NCBI RefSeq assembly: GCF_947496485.1
Contig: NZ_CANMCZ010000001.1
Location: 987,596 to 1,051,595 of the forward strand
DNA: 64,000 nt
Source: an uncultured Winogradskyella sp.
GTDB taxonomy: Bacteria > Bacteroidota > Bacteroidia > Flavobacteriales > Flavobacteriaceae
Reading direction: 5' to 3'
The translations under genes were made by a program, and so were the position numbers. Every line of letters begins with the position of its first letter. The stretch's first letter is position 1. Below are positions 40,798 to 50,786 of this stretch, one piece after another. Below the pieces are notes generated by a model that worked only from the letters and a program-made list of their open reading frames with translations, made no database searches and was not told where the DNA came from.

Positions 40798-43071
40798 TTA
40801 AAACCAAAACCCAAGATTAAAAAACCAATAGCCATTTCCTGTCTCCGGTGAGTAGGTATATTTTCCTTCCAAAGGACCCAAAAAAGTTTCTAAAGAGTAA
40901 CCAATAGCATAACCGCTATAATCTGGTGAGCTAAGCCATTCTCCCGATTCAAAAATACCATCTTCTATATTAGCGTAATTTGCTGCTATTATAATATGAT
41001 GCTTTTTAAAAATCTCATAGTCCAAAGTAAATGTTGCTTTTACAAAGCTGTCACCAAAAAGAGCTAAATAATCATAACCGTAAAATGACTGAAAATTATT
41101 AATGAAGTTATTTCCATAACCTCCTAGACCAAATCCCAAAGTAGTTGTAGAATCATCTCCTATTTTAAAGCCTCCACTGGTTTCGGTTTTAAAAGCTAAG
41201 TTATCACTGAAACTAAAGGCATAGCCAATATCGGCTTTAGCAATAGAAAATTCTTTAAAATCACTATTAAAGTTAGACGCATCTAAGTATAGATGAAAAT
41301 CTCCATTAAAGTAAAATCCGTTTTTAGGAAAATGGACATTGTCGTAATCATCAAAAATCAAATTCCCAAATACACCAAAATAATCAGTTTTTTCAAAAAT
41401 AATTTCGTCATCCTGATTACCTTCGACAATGGTTTCGGATGTTATTTTAAGTCTTTTATGCTCTGCACCAATACGTAAAGCAAAATCCTTTCTAAAAATA
41501 GTTTGTAAATACACTTGGTTAGTAAAATCCGAAAGTTGAACATCTATTTTATTCAATCCTACAAGCAAAGGTGATTCTTCCTCTAAAGCTATTAAAGGAT
41601 TTATATTCTTATTAAAACTGTTGTAGCGCGATTTTAAACCAATACTAATGTAAAACCCTTTATCAATAAAATAATTAAAATTATATCTTGAATTATCACC
41701 TAGAACTAAATCTAATGAGGCAATATCATTATTAAACAACAAACGCTTTTTAGTAAGATTAGCAAGTGCAGCACTTTTGTATAAGCCATCATAATGTACA
41801 CCGAGTTTAAGAAAGGTAGTCGTTTCAGACTCCCTTATTTCACCCGCTAAATTATATCCGTAATCCTTTGTGCTTGGCTCTAATTCATATCTAAATGTAT
41901 CAAAATTATTTGTAGCTATGAGGTTATTAATTCTTTTCCTGAAGTCACTGTAGCTAATTTTTTCTTCGTTTTTAAACTTCAACTTACCTAAAAGGTAAGA
42001 TCTAGTGTATTTTTCGTTGCCTGTAATACTTATAGCATTGATTTTTATGCTATCTAAAAGCTTAATGTTCTGCTTTTTTAAAATAGATGTTTGTTGACGT
42101 CTTACATTTTGCAATGACATTATATTAACTCTTGCGGCTGCTTCACCATTTGCAATGATATTATCACCTTCATTAAAAGAAATAACAGAAAAGTTGGTTA
42201 TGTCGGGTTTTATATAAATATCCGTAAGTGCAGCTTTACTTTTCATTGCGTTAATGGTACGGAAATTATTAATTTGTAATAAAATATCTGGAGCAGATTT
42301 TAATGATTCACGATCCTTTAGAGCATCTTGCACATCAACTCCTATTATAATATCCATGCCTTTAGCTCGTAACTCTTCTACTGGAAAGTTATTGGTTACT
42401 CCACCATCTATTAAAATTTTACCATCAATAACTACTGGTTGAAACAACGATGGCAGTGCGCCACTTGCAGTTACAGCCTTGGCTAATTTCCCTTTGTCCA
42501 TAATTAAAGATTCACCTGTTTCTATATCTGTGGCAATACAGAAGAAAGGGATAGGAAGATTTTCAAAATCCCTAATATTATTAACAGGAAGCATTAACTG
42601 ATATAGTAAGTTATATACATTTTGTCCTCTTGATAAAGCGGAGGGTAAACTAATATTGAAATTGTCAAAGGGTAAACTTACCGCATATTTCTCGGCATTT
42701 TCGCGTTCGTAAAACGGCTTTGCTGACCTCGGAAAGTTATCGTTTATTAACTCATCAAAATCTTGAGTTTTAAACATCGCTTCTAATTGTTTACCAGAAT
42801 ATCCTGTAGCATACAATGAACCAATTATGGCGCCCATACTAGTGCCAGCTACATAATCTATCTTAATACCAAGACTATCAATGACCTTTAGAACACCAAT
42901 ATGTGCAAAACCTTTGGCACCACCACCACTCAAAACTAACCCTACTTTTGGTTCCTTAGCTTCTGCTATTTCTTGAGCTTTCAAAAGATTGAAGCTTATA
43001 AAAAAAAGAATTAGAGTATAGATTATAAGTTTACTTCTAAATCTGAGGTCATATGTTTGGGACAATTTCAC
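40798..43071 (-). CDS. Patatin-like phospholipase with Omp85-type beta-barrel (type Vd-like)
   Basis: 757 residues. A signal peptide ends near residue 33. The patatin domain (about 42-310) shows the oxyanion loop GLVLSGGGAKG, the nucleophile Ser78 in GTSMG, and the catalytic Asp in DGGVTNNFPV. A POTRA-like region (about 345-420) and a 16-strand-type barrel follow, ending GYWFFNLGFWF. The plan matches PlpD-type two-domain proteins that carry a phospholipase to the surface through their own barrel. The start is GTG at 43071, one base after the uvrC stop, so translation may be coupled. Substrate and surface location are inferred. Confidence 0.88.
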   Translation of the reverse strand: MKLSQTYDLRFRSKLIIYTLILFFISFNLLKAQEIAEAKEPKVGLVLSGGGAKGFAHIGVLKVIDSLGIKIDYVAGTSMGAIIGSLYATGYSGKQLEAMFKTQDFDELINDNFPRSAKPFYERENAEKYAVSLPFDNFNISLPSALSRGQNVYNLLYQLMLPVNNIRDFENLPIPFFCIATDIETGESLIMDKGKLAKAVTASGALPSLFQPVVIDGKILIDGGVTNNFPVEELRAKGMDIIIGVDVQDALKDRESLKSAPDILLQINNFRTINAMKSKAALTDIYIKPDITNFSVISFNEGDNIIANGEAAARVNIMSLQNVRRQQTSILKKQNIKLLDSIKINAISITGNEKYTRSYLLGKLKFKNEEKISYSDFRKRINNLIATNNFDTFRYELEPSTKDYGYNLAGEIRESETTTFLKLGVHYDGLYKSAALANLTKKRLLFNNDIASLDLVLGDNSRYNFNYFIDKGFYISIGLKSRYNSFNKNINPLIALEEESPLLVGLNKIDVQLSDFTNQVYLQTIFRKDFALRIGAEHKRLKITSETIVEGNQDDEIIFEKTDYFGVFGNLIFDDYDNVHFPKNGFYFNGDFHLYLDASNFNSDFKEFSIAKADIGYAFSFSDNLAFKTETSGGFKIGDDSTTTLGFGLGGYGNNFINNFQSFYGYDYLALFGDSFVKATFTLDYEIFKKHHIIIAANYANIEDGIFESGEWLSSPDYSGYAIGYSLETFLGPLEGKYTYSPETGNGYWFFNLGFWF

Positions 43072-43072
43072 T

Positions 43073-44866
43073 TTATTCTTTATGATAGTAGTTATATATT
43101 TTATTTGCTCTAGATACTCCTACAACAGCTTCAAGCTCATCTAGTTTTGCATTTGCAATTCGCTTTACGGTTTTAAAACTTTTCATTAAATCGATAATGG
43201 TTTGTTCACCTACTCCAGAAATATTTTCGAGTTCTGTAGTTAATGCACCTTTACTTCTTCTATTTCTATGATGCTCAATACCAAAACGATGTGCTTCGTT
43301 TCGTAATTGCTGAATAATTTTAAGGGTTTCGCTTTTTTTATCTAAATATAATGGAATTGGATCATCTGGATAAAATAATTCTTCTAAACGTTTCGCAATT
43401 CCGATGATTGCAATTTTTCCTCTTAATCCTAAAATATCTAAACTTTTTAATGCTGAAGATAATTGTCCTTTTCCACCATCAATGATAATGAGTTGAGGCA
43501 AGGATTGTCCTTCTTCAACTAAACGTTTGTAGCGTCTGTAAACTACTTCTTCCATGGATGCAAAATCATCTGGGCCTTCAACAGTTTTTATATTAAAATG
43601 ACGATAATCTTTCTTACTAGGCTTTCCGTTTTTAAATACTACGCAAGCTGCAACAGGGTTTGTACCTTGAATATTAGAATTATCGAAACACTCTATATGT
43701 CTTGGTTCTTCAGACAAACGCAAATCAGCTTTCATCTGTGCCATAATACGATTGGCATGACGATCTGGATCTACTAATTTTACTTGTTTAAATTTATCCA
43801 TTCTAAAATATTTCGCATTACGAATTGATAAATCTAATATGCTTTTTTTATCACCAAGCTTAGGTATTGTTATCTTTACTTTATCTCCTAAATTAACTTT
43901 AAAAGGGACATAGATTTCTTTAGAGTTTGAATTAAATCGTTGTCTTATCTCAGTAATAGCTAGTTCTAATAATTCAACATCAGATTCTTGTAGTTTCTTT
44001 TTTAATTCTAGTGTATGAGATCTAATAATAGAACCATAACTTAATTGTAGGAAGTTCACATACGCATAGGTTTCATCGCTTACAATAGAAAACACATCAA
44101 CATTGCTAATCTTAGGATTTACAATGGTTGATTTGGCTTGATAATTCTCTAAAATTTCTAATTTTTCTTTTATTTTTTGGGCATCTTCAAACTGCATGTT
44201 TTCTGCATGCTGCTTCATCTGTAGTCTGAACTGTTGCAAGGAGTCTTTAAAATTCCCTTTTAAAATTTCCCTAATTGCAGTAATATTAGAATGATATTCT
44301 TCTTCAGTTTCATAGCCTTCGCAAGCTCCTTTACAATTCCCTAAATGATATTCTAAACAAACTTTATACTTACCTGCATTAATTTTTGCTTCGGACAAAT
44401 CGTAATTACAAGTACGTAATTGGTATAAACCTTTTATTAAACCCAGAAGTGTTTTTACTGTTTTCATGCTTGTATAAGGTCCAAAATATTCTGAGCCATC
44501 TTTAAATACTCTACGCGTAGAAAATACTCTGGGAAAACGCTCTTTTTTTACACAAATCCAAGGATATGATTTATCATCCTTAAGCATTACATTATACTTA
44601 GGTTGATATTTTTTTATGAGATTATTTTCTAGTAATAACGCATCGTTCTCAGTCTCAACCACAATATGCTTTACAGAAGCTATATTTTTTACTAAAACTC
44701 TGGTTTTTCCGTAGTCATAATGCTTGGTAAAATAACTGCTAACCCGCTTTTTAATATCCTTCGCTTTACCTACATAAATTAGCTTTTCATCAGCATCAAA
44801 ATATTGATAAACACCAGGTTGATGCGGTAGTGTTTTTATTTGTATATCTAAGGTGGTTTCTGACAT
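43073..44866 (-). CDS. uvrC: Excinuclease ABC subunit C
   Basis: 597 residues. GIY-YIG nuclease ([29 protein letters not shown]) at the N-terminus, a Cys cluster region [30 protein letters not shown], a UvrB-binding UVR motif (about 205-235), the RNase H-like endonuclease domain with [18 protein letters not shown], and helix-hairpin-helix units at the C-terminus. It makes both incisions in nucleotide excision repair. Divergent from rimK; 99 bases separate the starts. The patatin gene follows with a gap of one base. Confidence 0.97.
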   Translation of the reverse strand: MSETTLDIQIKTLPHQPGVYQYFDADEKLIYVGKAKDIKKRVSSYFTKHYDYGKTRVLVKNIASVKHIVVETENDALLLENNLIKKYQPKYNVMLKDDKSYPWICVKKERFPRVFSTRRVFKDGSEYFGPYTSMKTVKTLLGLIKGLYQLRTCNYDLSEAKINAGKYKVCLEYHLGNCKGACEGYETEEEYHSNITAIREILKGNFKDSLQQFRLQMKQHAENMQFEDAQKIKEKLEILENYQAKSTIVNPKISNVDVFSIVSDETYAYVNFLQLSYGSIIRSHTLELKKKLQESDVELLELAITEIRQRFNSNSKEIYVPFKVNLGDKVKITIPKLGDKKSILDLSIRNAKYFRMDKFKQVKLVDPDRHANRIMAQMKADLRLSEEPRHIECFDNSNIQGTNPVAACVVFKNGKPSKKDYRHFNIKTVEGPDDFASMEEVVYRRYKRLVEEGQSLPQLIIIDGGKGQLSSALKSLDILGLRGKIAIIGIAKRLEELFYPDDPIPLYLDKKSETLKIIQQLRNEAHRFGIEHHRNRRSKGALTTELENISGVGEQTIIDLMKSFKTVKRIANAKLDELEAVVGVSRANKIYNYYHKE

Positions 44867-44965
44867 CTATTCAAAGGTAGTTTAATTGATAGTATTGTAA
44901 AAATCAGAATTCCTTTTTTAGTATATTGCATCAACCAAAAAATTCTTTTAAGCTCAAAGGATACT

Positions 44966-45841
44966 ATGAATATTGTCATTCTTTCAAGAAATGAAAACTT
45001 ATACTCTACTAAACGTCTTATTATTGAAGGTGAAAATAGAGGTCATGATGTAGAAGTTATTGATCCTCTAAGATGTGATATTATCATAGAAAAGGAAAAG
45101 CCTACTGTTTATTATAAAGATCGTTATTTAGATTATGTTGATGCTATAATTCCCAGAATTGGAGCTTCAGTCACCTTTTTTGGCTGTGCTGTTGTACGTC
45201 AGTTTGAAATGATGAATGTTTTTACAACGGTGACCTCAGACGCTATTATTAGAAGTAGAGATAAATTGAGAAGTTTTCAGCGCTTATCTAAAGCCGGAAT
45301 TGGAATGCCTAAAACCGTATTTACGAATTACTCTCGAGATGTGGAAGAGGTTTTAGAGCATGTTGGTGGGCCACCAGTAATTATTAAATTATTAGAAGGC
45401 ACTCAAGGTTTAGGCGTAGTTTTAGCCGAATCAAAAAATGCAGCAGAATCTGTACTCGAAGCCTTTAATGGTTTACAAGCAAGAGCATTAGTGCAAGAAT
45501 ATATTTCAGAGGCAAAAGGATCAGATTTAAGAGCGCTTATTGTGGATGGGCAAGTCGTAGGAGCCATGAAACGACAGGGTAAGGACGGTGAGTTTCGTTC
45601 TAACTTACACAGAGGAGGAACTGCTAATTTGGTTAGACTATCAGAAGATGAACTAAAACTAGCGATAAAAGCATCACGTGCATTAAAGCTACCTGTTTGT
45701 GGTGTAGATATGCTACAATCATCTAGAGGACCTCTAATTATGGAAGTCAATTCTACTCCTGGTTTGGAAGGTATAGAAGGTGCCACTCAAAAAAATATAG
45801 CAAGAGCAATTATTACATTTATTGAGCGAAATAGAAAATAG
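44966..45841 (+). CDS. rimK: RimK-type alpha-L-glutamate ligase
   Basis: 291 residues, with an ATP-grasp fold: the N-terminal substrate part ([19 protein letters not shown]), the ATP-binding loop [22 protein letters not shown] and the metal-binding end [16 protein letters not shown]. In E. coli RimK adds Glu to the C-terminus of ribosomal protein S6 and also makes poly-Glu. Followed after 40 bases by an AstE/AspA-type enzyme that is often its neighbour in this group of bacteria. A small hairpin sits just before that gene. Start ATG at 44966. Confidence 0.93.
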   Translation: MNIVILSRNENLYSTKRLIIEGENRGHDVEVIDPLRCDIIIEKEKPTVYYKDRYLDYVDAIIPRIGASVTFFGCAVVRQFEMMNVFTTVTSDAIIRSRDKLRSFQRLSKAGIGMPKTVFTNYSRDVEEVLEHVGGPPVIIKLLEGTQGLGVVLAESKNAAESVLEAFNGLQARALVQEYISEAKGSDLRALIVDGQVVGAMKRQGKDGEFRSNLHRGGTANLVRLSEDELKLAIKASRALKLPVCGVDMLQSSRGPLIMEVNSTPGLEGIEGATQKNIARAIITFIERNRK

Positions 45842-45862
45842 TTAGAATTTAAGACTAAACAG

Positions 45863-45880
45863 ATTTCCGTTTTCACGGAA
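45863..45880 (+). promoter_or_regulatory. Hairpin at the start region of the AstE/AspA gene
   Basis: TTTCCGT (45863-45869) and ACGGAAA (45874-45880) enclose TTTC and end one base before the ATG at 45882. Such a hairpin may limit translation or be a remnant of a terminator; it has no T-run of note. Confidence 0.3.
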
Positions 45881-45881
45881 A

Positions 45882-46856
45882 ATGAATATGAGTAAAAAAG
45901 AAGTATTACATATACTAGGTGAAAAAATTGAGCTTGGAGAGAGTGCGAAAGTAAGCTTTAATGTCGCTAAGTTACATACTCAGAACACTATTGATGTTCC
46001 AGTCATTATAGAACGCTCTAAAAAACCCGGCCCAACAGTTTTAATAACCGCTGGTATACATGGTGATGAAGTTAATGGTGTAGAAATAGTACGCCAAATA
46101 ATTGCGAAGGGAATTAACAAGCCTAAGAAAGGTACTATCATTTGTATTCCTGTAATTAATGTTTTTGGATTTATTCATATGGATAGAGAATTCCCAGATG
46201 GTCGTGATCTTAATCGTGTGTTTCCCGGAATTAAAGGTGGCTCTTTAGCCAGTAGGGTAGCCTTTAAACTAGTAACTGAAATTTTACCACATGCTGATTT
46301 GGTTTTGGATTTTCATACAGGTGGAGCAGATCGTTTCAATTCTGCACAAGTACGTATTATTAAGGGTGAGAAAATTTTAGATGACTTAGCTAAGGTTTTC
46401 GGTGCACCTTTTGTCTTTTACTCTAAAAATATTAACAAGTCCTTCAGAAATACCTGTTACAAATTAGGTGTTCCTATTCTTTTATTTGAAGGTGGTAAAT
46501 CATTTCATATTGATAATACAGTTACTAATACAGGTGTTAATGGTGCCAAAAGAGTGTTGCACTACTTAGATATGCTAAACAGAAAATTTAAGGTCTCTGA
46601 ACCAAAAAAATCTTGCGTTTACATTACAAATAGCAGATGGATAAGAGCCAACTATTCTGGGATGTTCAAATCTACAATTGCCATTAATGCCGAAGTGAAA
46701 AAAGGTGATGTTATTGGAAACATTACTGATCCATATGGAAGTTTTAACCATTTTGTTAAAGCACCAAATGATGGCTATATTTTCAATATTAATGAATCGC
46801 CTATTATCTACCAAGGAGATGCAATTTTTCATATTACCACCAAGCTAAAATCGTGA
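45882..46856 (+). CDS. Succinylglutamate desuccinylase/aspartoacylase family protein
   Basis: 324 residues of the M14-type zinc fold. Zinc-site sequence: TAGIHGDEVNGVEIVRQ (HxxE) near residues 55-70 and the later VLDFHTGGADRFNSAQ (His). The C-terminal part has GDVIGNITDPYGSF, a barrel-like domain. Members remove acyl or amino-acid groups from small molecules; the gene next to rimK suggests action on glutamylated products, but this is inferred. ATG at 45882 or the second ATG two codons later. Its stop overlaps the GTG start of the next gene. Confidence 0.87.
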   Translation: MNMSKKEVLHILGEKIELGESAKVSFNVAKLHTQNTIDVPVIIERSKKPGPTVLITAGIHGDEVNGVEIVRQIIAKGINKPKKGTIICIPVINVFGFIHMDREFPDGRDLNRVFPGIKGGSLASRVAFKLVTEILPHADLVLDFHTGGADRFNSAQVRIIKGEKILDDLAKVFGAPFVFYSKNINKSFRNTCYKLGVPILLFEGGKSFHIDNTVTNTGVNGAKRVLHYLDMLNRKFKVSEPKKSCVYITNSRWIRANYSGMFKSTIAINAEVKKGDVIGNITDPYGSFNHFVKAPNDGYIFNINESPIIYQGDAIFHITTKLKS

Positions 46857-47416
46857 CAAAAAAAGAATTAAGAATTAAATATAAAGCGCTTAGGCAGTCA
46901 CTTACAGCATCTCAAATTGAAGACTACAGTTTAGCTATTGCTAATCAACTATTAAAGCTTAGCATTTGGGATTTTTCCTTTTATCATACCTTTTTAACCA
47001 TTGAAGAGCAAAAAGAAATTAACACGGATTATATGCTCAATATTTTAGCTGGTAAGGATAAGAACATCGTCATTTCTAAAAGTAATTTCGAAGATTACTC
47101 CATGACACATTATTTATTAACAGACAATACGAAACTAAAGAAAAACGAATACAATATTCCTGAACCTGTTGATGGCATAGAAATTCAATCTTCTAAAATA
47201 GATGTAATTTTTGTTCCTCTTTTAGCTTATGACAAAGTTGGTCATAGAATTGGTTATGGAAAAGGATTTTATGATCGTTTTTTATCTGAATGCAAACCTG
47301 AAGCTTTAAAGATTGGTTTTTCTTTTTTTAATGCTGAAAACGAATTTTCTGACTTTAGTACAAACGACGTAAAGCTAGACTATTGCATAAGTTCAGATAA
47401 AATATACAAATTCTAA
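46853..47416 (+). CDS. 5-formyltetrahydrofolate cyclo-ligase
   Basis: 187 residues with the family features MTKKELRIKYKALRQSLT at the N-terminus and GHRIGYGKGFYDRFL for nucleotide and folate binding near residue 135. It returns 5-formyl-THF to the folate pool as 5,10-methenyl-THF with ATP. The start is GTG at 46853, overlapping the preceding TGA stop as GTGA, which supports coupling. No folate gene is adjacent. Confidence 0.93.
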   Translation: MTKKELRIKYKALRQSLTASQIEDYSLAIANQLLKLSIWDFSFYHTFLTIEEQKEINTDYMLNILAGKDKNIVISKSNFEDYSMTHYLLTDNTKLKKNEYNIPEPVDGIEIQSSKIDVIFVPLLAYDKVGHRIGYGKGFYDRFLSECKPEALKIGFSFFNAENEFSDFSTNDVKLDYCISSDKIYKF

Positions 47417-47533
47417 TTTCTTAAAATCATCGATTAAAGGCAATAAAAATAGATTAAATGTAATTTTTTATTATATTGCATATTCAAAATCTTAGAATAG
47501 ATCCCTAAATCTAATTCTCACATTTTATCTTAT

Positions 47534-48985
47534 ATGACAGAACCTGCTCTGAAAAAGAACATTATTTCGAATAATGAAATTTGCTATTGGGAATTAATTA
47601 ATAATACCAGCCATTGGTCTAAAGCATTTATAAAGGAACTTGGTTATTCAAAAAAGAAAGTTGTTACTACAATTGACTTTTTTTTAGATCATATCATTCA
47701 TGAAGATTATCGAGCTCCTTTTAAAGATAATTTTTACAACCTTGTTAGACACGATGTAGATTTTAAACAAAATATATTACTCAAGAATAAAGAAGGTAAA
47801 TATTTAGAATATATATGTAAAACGAACGACGAAATTGCTGTTGATACTAATATCAACTCTAAGACTATCTTCTTCTTTAAGACAAAATTAAAAACGCACA
47901 AAAAAGTTAGAGTTGATAACTTTTATTACCAAGAAACAGCAACTATGACCTCTACTGGTAGTTGGTATGTAGATTTCGAAAAAAAGAAAAGCTATTGGGA
48001 TAACATTACAAGAAAAATATTAGAATATCCCGATGATTATATTCCATCTCTCAAAATGGGTTATAAACTATATGCTGAAGAACATCAAACATTGGCTTCA
48101 AACGCTTTTTTTGAATGTGGTATGTCAGGAAAACCATTTGATATTGAAATACTAATGGTTACTGCAAATAACAGAAAGTTTTGGGCTAGAGCAATGGGAA
48201 AGCCTGTATTTAATGATGCTGAACAAATTATTGGGTTAAGAGGCGTTTTTCAAGATATTGATGATGTTAAACAAAAAGAAATCAATTTAGAAAAAACATC
48301 AGAAATTATAGCCTCTCAAAACTCAAGATTATTCAATTTTGCACATATAGTATCCCATAACCTTAGGTCCCATTCTAGCAATCTTTCATTGATTGTAAAT
48401 TTAATAAACGAGGTTGACAAAGAAGAGAAATTAGAGCTTATTGAAAACATAAAAGATGTGTCCCATAGTTTAAATACAACTATAGAGCATTTAAATGAGG
48501 TTGTAACTATTCAAACCAATGCGCAACAAGCTAAAGAAGCAGTGAGTTTCGCAATTACTTTAAAACAAGTTGCTACATCAATAAATCAAATAATAAAAAC
48601 CACAAATACAACTATTGTGTCAGATTTTACCAGCATTGAAGATATCAATTATATACCAGCATATATGGATAGTATTTTATTGAATCTAATTACAAATGCT
48701 ATAAAATACAAGCACAAGGATAGAGACCCCGTTATTAAAATTAGGACGTATTTAGACTTTAAAGATAATGACAGAGTCGTTTTAGAAATTAAAGACAATG
48801 GATCTGGTATAGATTTAAAGAAATTCGGCGATAAACTTTTTGGAATGTACAAAACATTTCACTATAATACTGATGCTAGAGGTATTGGTTTATTTATTAC
48901 AAAAAACCAAATCGAATCTTTAAATGGTGAAATAACTGTTGAAAGTGAACTTAATAAAGGAACAATTTTTACTATTAAATTCTAA
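47534..48985 (+). CDS. PAS-domain sensor histidine kinase
   Basis: 483 residues without membrane segments, so it is cytoplasmic. Two PAS-like domains (about 14-118 and 140-245, the second with TGSWYVDFEKKKSYWDNIT) and a kinase core: H-box FAHIVSHNLRSHSSNL with His275 as the likely phospho-acceptor, N-box LNLITNAIKYK, G1 DNGSGIDL, G2 GIGLFITKNQIESLNGEI. The downstream gene, five bases away, is a single-domain response regulator. Together they form a likely two-component pair. The input signal is unknown. Confidence 0.93.
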   Translation: MTEPALKKNIISNNEICYWELINNTSHWSKAFIKELGYSKKKVVTTIDFFLDHIIHEDYRAPFKDNFYNLVRHDVDFKQNILLKNKEGKYLEYICKTNDEIAVDTNINSKTIFFFKTKLKTHKKVRVDNFYYQETATMTSTGSWYVDFEKKKSYWDNITRKILEYPDDYIPSLKMGYKLYAEEHQTLASNAFFECGMSGKPFDIEILMVTANNRKFWARAMGKPVFNDAEQIIGLRGVFQDIDDVKQKEINLEKTSEIIASQNSRLFNFAHIVSHNLRSHSSNLSLIVNLINEVDKEEKLELIENIKDVSHSLNTTIEHLNEVVTIQTNAQQAKEAVSFAITLKQVATSINQIIKTTNTTIVSDFTSIEDINYIPAYMDSILLNLITNAIKYKHKDRDPVIKIRTYLDFKDNDRVVLEIKDNGSGIDLKKFGDKLFGMYKTFHYNTDARGIGLFITKNQIESLNGEITVESELNKGTIFTIKF

Positions 48986-48990
48986 AAGCA

Positions 48991-49401
48991 ATGGATAAAA
49001 AAATAGAATTAGCTTGTATTATAGATGATGATAACATCTATGTGAATTTGGTTAAAAAAATCATTGAAACTAAGAAATTATGTGATCATCTTCTAATATT
49101 TAAAGATGGTAAGGAAGGTATTGAATATTTTGAAGCCTTACTTCAGAATTTAGAGGAAAAACATATTCCTGAAGTTATTCTTTTAGATATTAATATGCCT
49201 GTATTAGATGGATGGGGATTCATTGAGCGCTTTACAAAAATTAGGAATAAATTCAATAGCCCTATTACACTATACTTAGTAAGCTCTTCTATTGATGTTA
49301 GAGACATTAACAAAGCAAAGTCATTATCTAGTGTAAAAAATTATCTTATAAAACCTGTGAATATTGATGAACTTGAAGCTGTTTTTAATAAATCAGCTTA
49401 G
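48991..49401 (+). CDS. Single-domain response regulator (CheY-like)
   Basis: 136 residues, one receiver domain: acidic pocket IDDDN at residues 11-15, phospho-acceptor Asp66 in LLDINMP, switch Ser residues in LVSSS (97-100) and Lys121 in LIKPV. There is no output domain, so it signals by protein contact. It sits five bases after the PAS kinase gene and is its probable partner. Stop overlaps the lspA stop by four bases. Confidence 0.95.
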   Translation: MDKKIELACIIDDDNIYVNLVKKIIETKKLCDHLLIFKDGKEGIEYFEALLQNLEEKHIPEVILLDINMPVLDGWGFIERFTKIRNKFNSPITLYLVSSSIDVRDINKAKSLSSVKNYLIKPVNIDELEAVFNKSA

Positions 49402-50015
49402 TCATTAAATGCCTTCTTATTAAAAACAATCAAAATCCCTATTCCTGTACTTATAGCAATATCTGCTACATTAAAAACTGGGTCAAAAAACGAAAAGGAT
49501 TTTCCGCCAAAAAACGGTAGCCATTCTGGTAGCGTACCATTCCAAATAGGAAAGTGTAACATATCTACAACATTACCATAAAATATCCTGGCATAACCAC
49601 CTTCTTCGGGTAAAAAAGTAGCGACTTGCATTTGGCTATCACTAAACAAAACACCGTAAAAAACCGAGTCAATAATATTACCCAAAGCGCCAGCAAAAAT
49701 AATAGCAATAGCAAAAATTAAGGTTTTAGATTTCTTCTTTTTAGTAACATCTATTAACCAAAAGGCTATGCCTGTAACTGCAACAATTCTAAATAAGGTT
49801 AAAATAAGTTTTGCAGACTCATCTGAAATAAAGGTAAAAAAATCACTCAGTTTGGTTCCCCAAGCCATACCATCATTTTCTATGAACGAAATCTTAAACC
49901 AAGAAAAAACCGTAACATCATCGTGCAAAGCAAAGTGGGTTTTTACATAGATTTTACTGATTTGATCTATCAATAAAATAAGAACGATAATAAGTGTAGC
50001 TTTCTTTAAGGACAT
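49398..50015 (-). CDS. lspA: Lipoprotein signal peptidase II
   Basis: 205 residues, four membrane segments. The conserved DQISK near the N-terminus and the two catalytic Asp in GNVVDMLHFP and VFNVADIAIS are present. It cuts the signal peptide of prolipoproteins at the Cys in the lipobox, which in this bacterium serves many lipoproteins, five or six of them in this window. Start ATG at 50015. The loop between membrane segments is longer than in E. coli LspA (164 residues), as is common in Bacteroidota. Confidence 0.97.
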   Translation of the reverse strand: MSLKKATLIIVLILLIDQISKIYVKTHFALHDDVTVFSWFKISFIENDGMAWGTKLSDFFTFISDESAKLILTLFRIVAVTGIAFWLIDVTKKKKSKTLIFAIAIIFAGALGNIIDSVFYGVLFSDSQMQVATFLPEEGGYARIFYGNVVDMLHFPIWNGTLPEWLPFFGGKSFSFFDPVFNVADIAISTGIGILIVFNKKAFND

Positions 50016-50041
50016 TTTTGAGTTTGGTCAAAAGTAAAAGA

Positions 50042-50743
50042 TTATTCTTGTTTAGTAACTGTTATATCGCCATTAATAGTCTTCAAGTTCCATAAAGATT
50101 TAGAACCAGTGAATTTATCTATGCTTACAGTACCATTATTAGAATTCGCTTCTATCCTTGCATTTTTAGTAACAATGTCTATATCTCCTTCTAAAGTATT
50201 TATGGTTGCTATTTCAGCTTCACCTTTAACCCTACATTCCCCTTGAGATAGTTCAACAACTATTGATTTAAAACTACCGTTTATATTCACAAATCCTATA
50301 TCACTAATAATATGTAAAGAGAGCTTTTCTGGAATTTCAAGGTATAGCATTGCAGCAATTACTTTATGTGCATTTCGCTTGTCATCTGGTATATCCGTAA
50401 ATGACATATGCTCTAAACTCAGCTGTATCGTATTGTTATTTTTCTTTAATAGAATCTGAAAATCGTTTTGATATTCGCCATCTAATATTGAAGTAACTTT
50501 TATCTCATCCGTTTTGACGGTTGAAACTGAAATATTAAAAATTTGATTTCCGTTTATTGAAATGGTTTCAATTTGGTCTGCAGATACTATTTTTTGAAGT
50601 TTGTTTTGAGCTTGAGAAAACAGTATGCCTAAAAGAAATATAGGAATAAGTTTAGACGTGCTAGGTCTTAAAAATCTAACAGATCCATAAAAAAGAAGCC
50701 TTGCAAAATAATTACAAGGCTTTAAGGTTTTATTTCTATTCAA
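50042..50743 (-). CDS. DUF4097-like secreted beta-repeat protein
   Basis: Up to 233 residues. After a hydrophobic core IPIFLLGILFSQAQ (signal peptide ending near residue 46) the protein is beta-rich, with repeating strands such as GECRVKGEAEIATINTLEGDIDIVTKNARIEANSNNGTVSI, typical of DUF4097/adhesin-like beta-helix proteins. The only start upstream is a TTG at 50743, and its first 15 codons contain the terminator hairpin of the DksA-like gene, so the true start is unclear; no ATG, GTG or TTG lies between hairpin and signal core. It may use a rare start or be frameshifted. The lspA gene follows after 26 bases. Confidence 0.6.
   Translation of the reverse strand: MNRNKTLKPCNYFARLLFYGSVRFLRPSTSKLIPIFLLGILFSQAQNKLQKIVSADQIETISINGNQIFNISVSTVKTDEIKVTSILDGEYQNDFQILLKKNNNTIQLSLEHMSFTDIPDDKRNAHKVIAAMLYLEIPEKLSLHIISDIGFVNINGSFKSIVVELSQGECRVKGEAEIATINTLEGDIDIVTKNARIEANSNNGTVSIDKFTGSKSLWNLKTINGDITVTKQE
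50688..50722 (-). terminator. Terminator of the DksA-like gene
   Basis: AAGCCTTG (50696-50703) pairs with CAAGGCTT (50715-50722) over an 11-base loop, and T residues follow on the minus strand (A-run 50689-50694). It lies within the first codons of the next ORF as drawn from its TTG. Confidence 0.7.
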
Positions 50744-50786
50744 AATAAAATTTTTCTTTGTTTAGATCCCTTTTTTCAAAGCGATG

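Noticed and set aside
45403-45786. 127-codon minus-strand frame inside rimK
   Set aside because: It is opposite to a clear ATP-grasp gene and shows a Ser/Pro-rich shadow composition.
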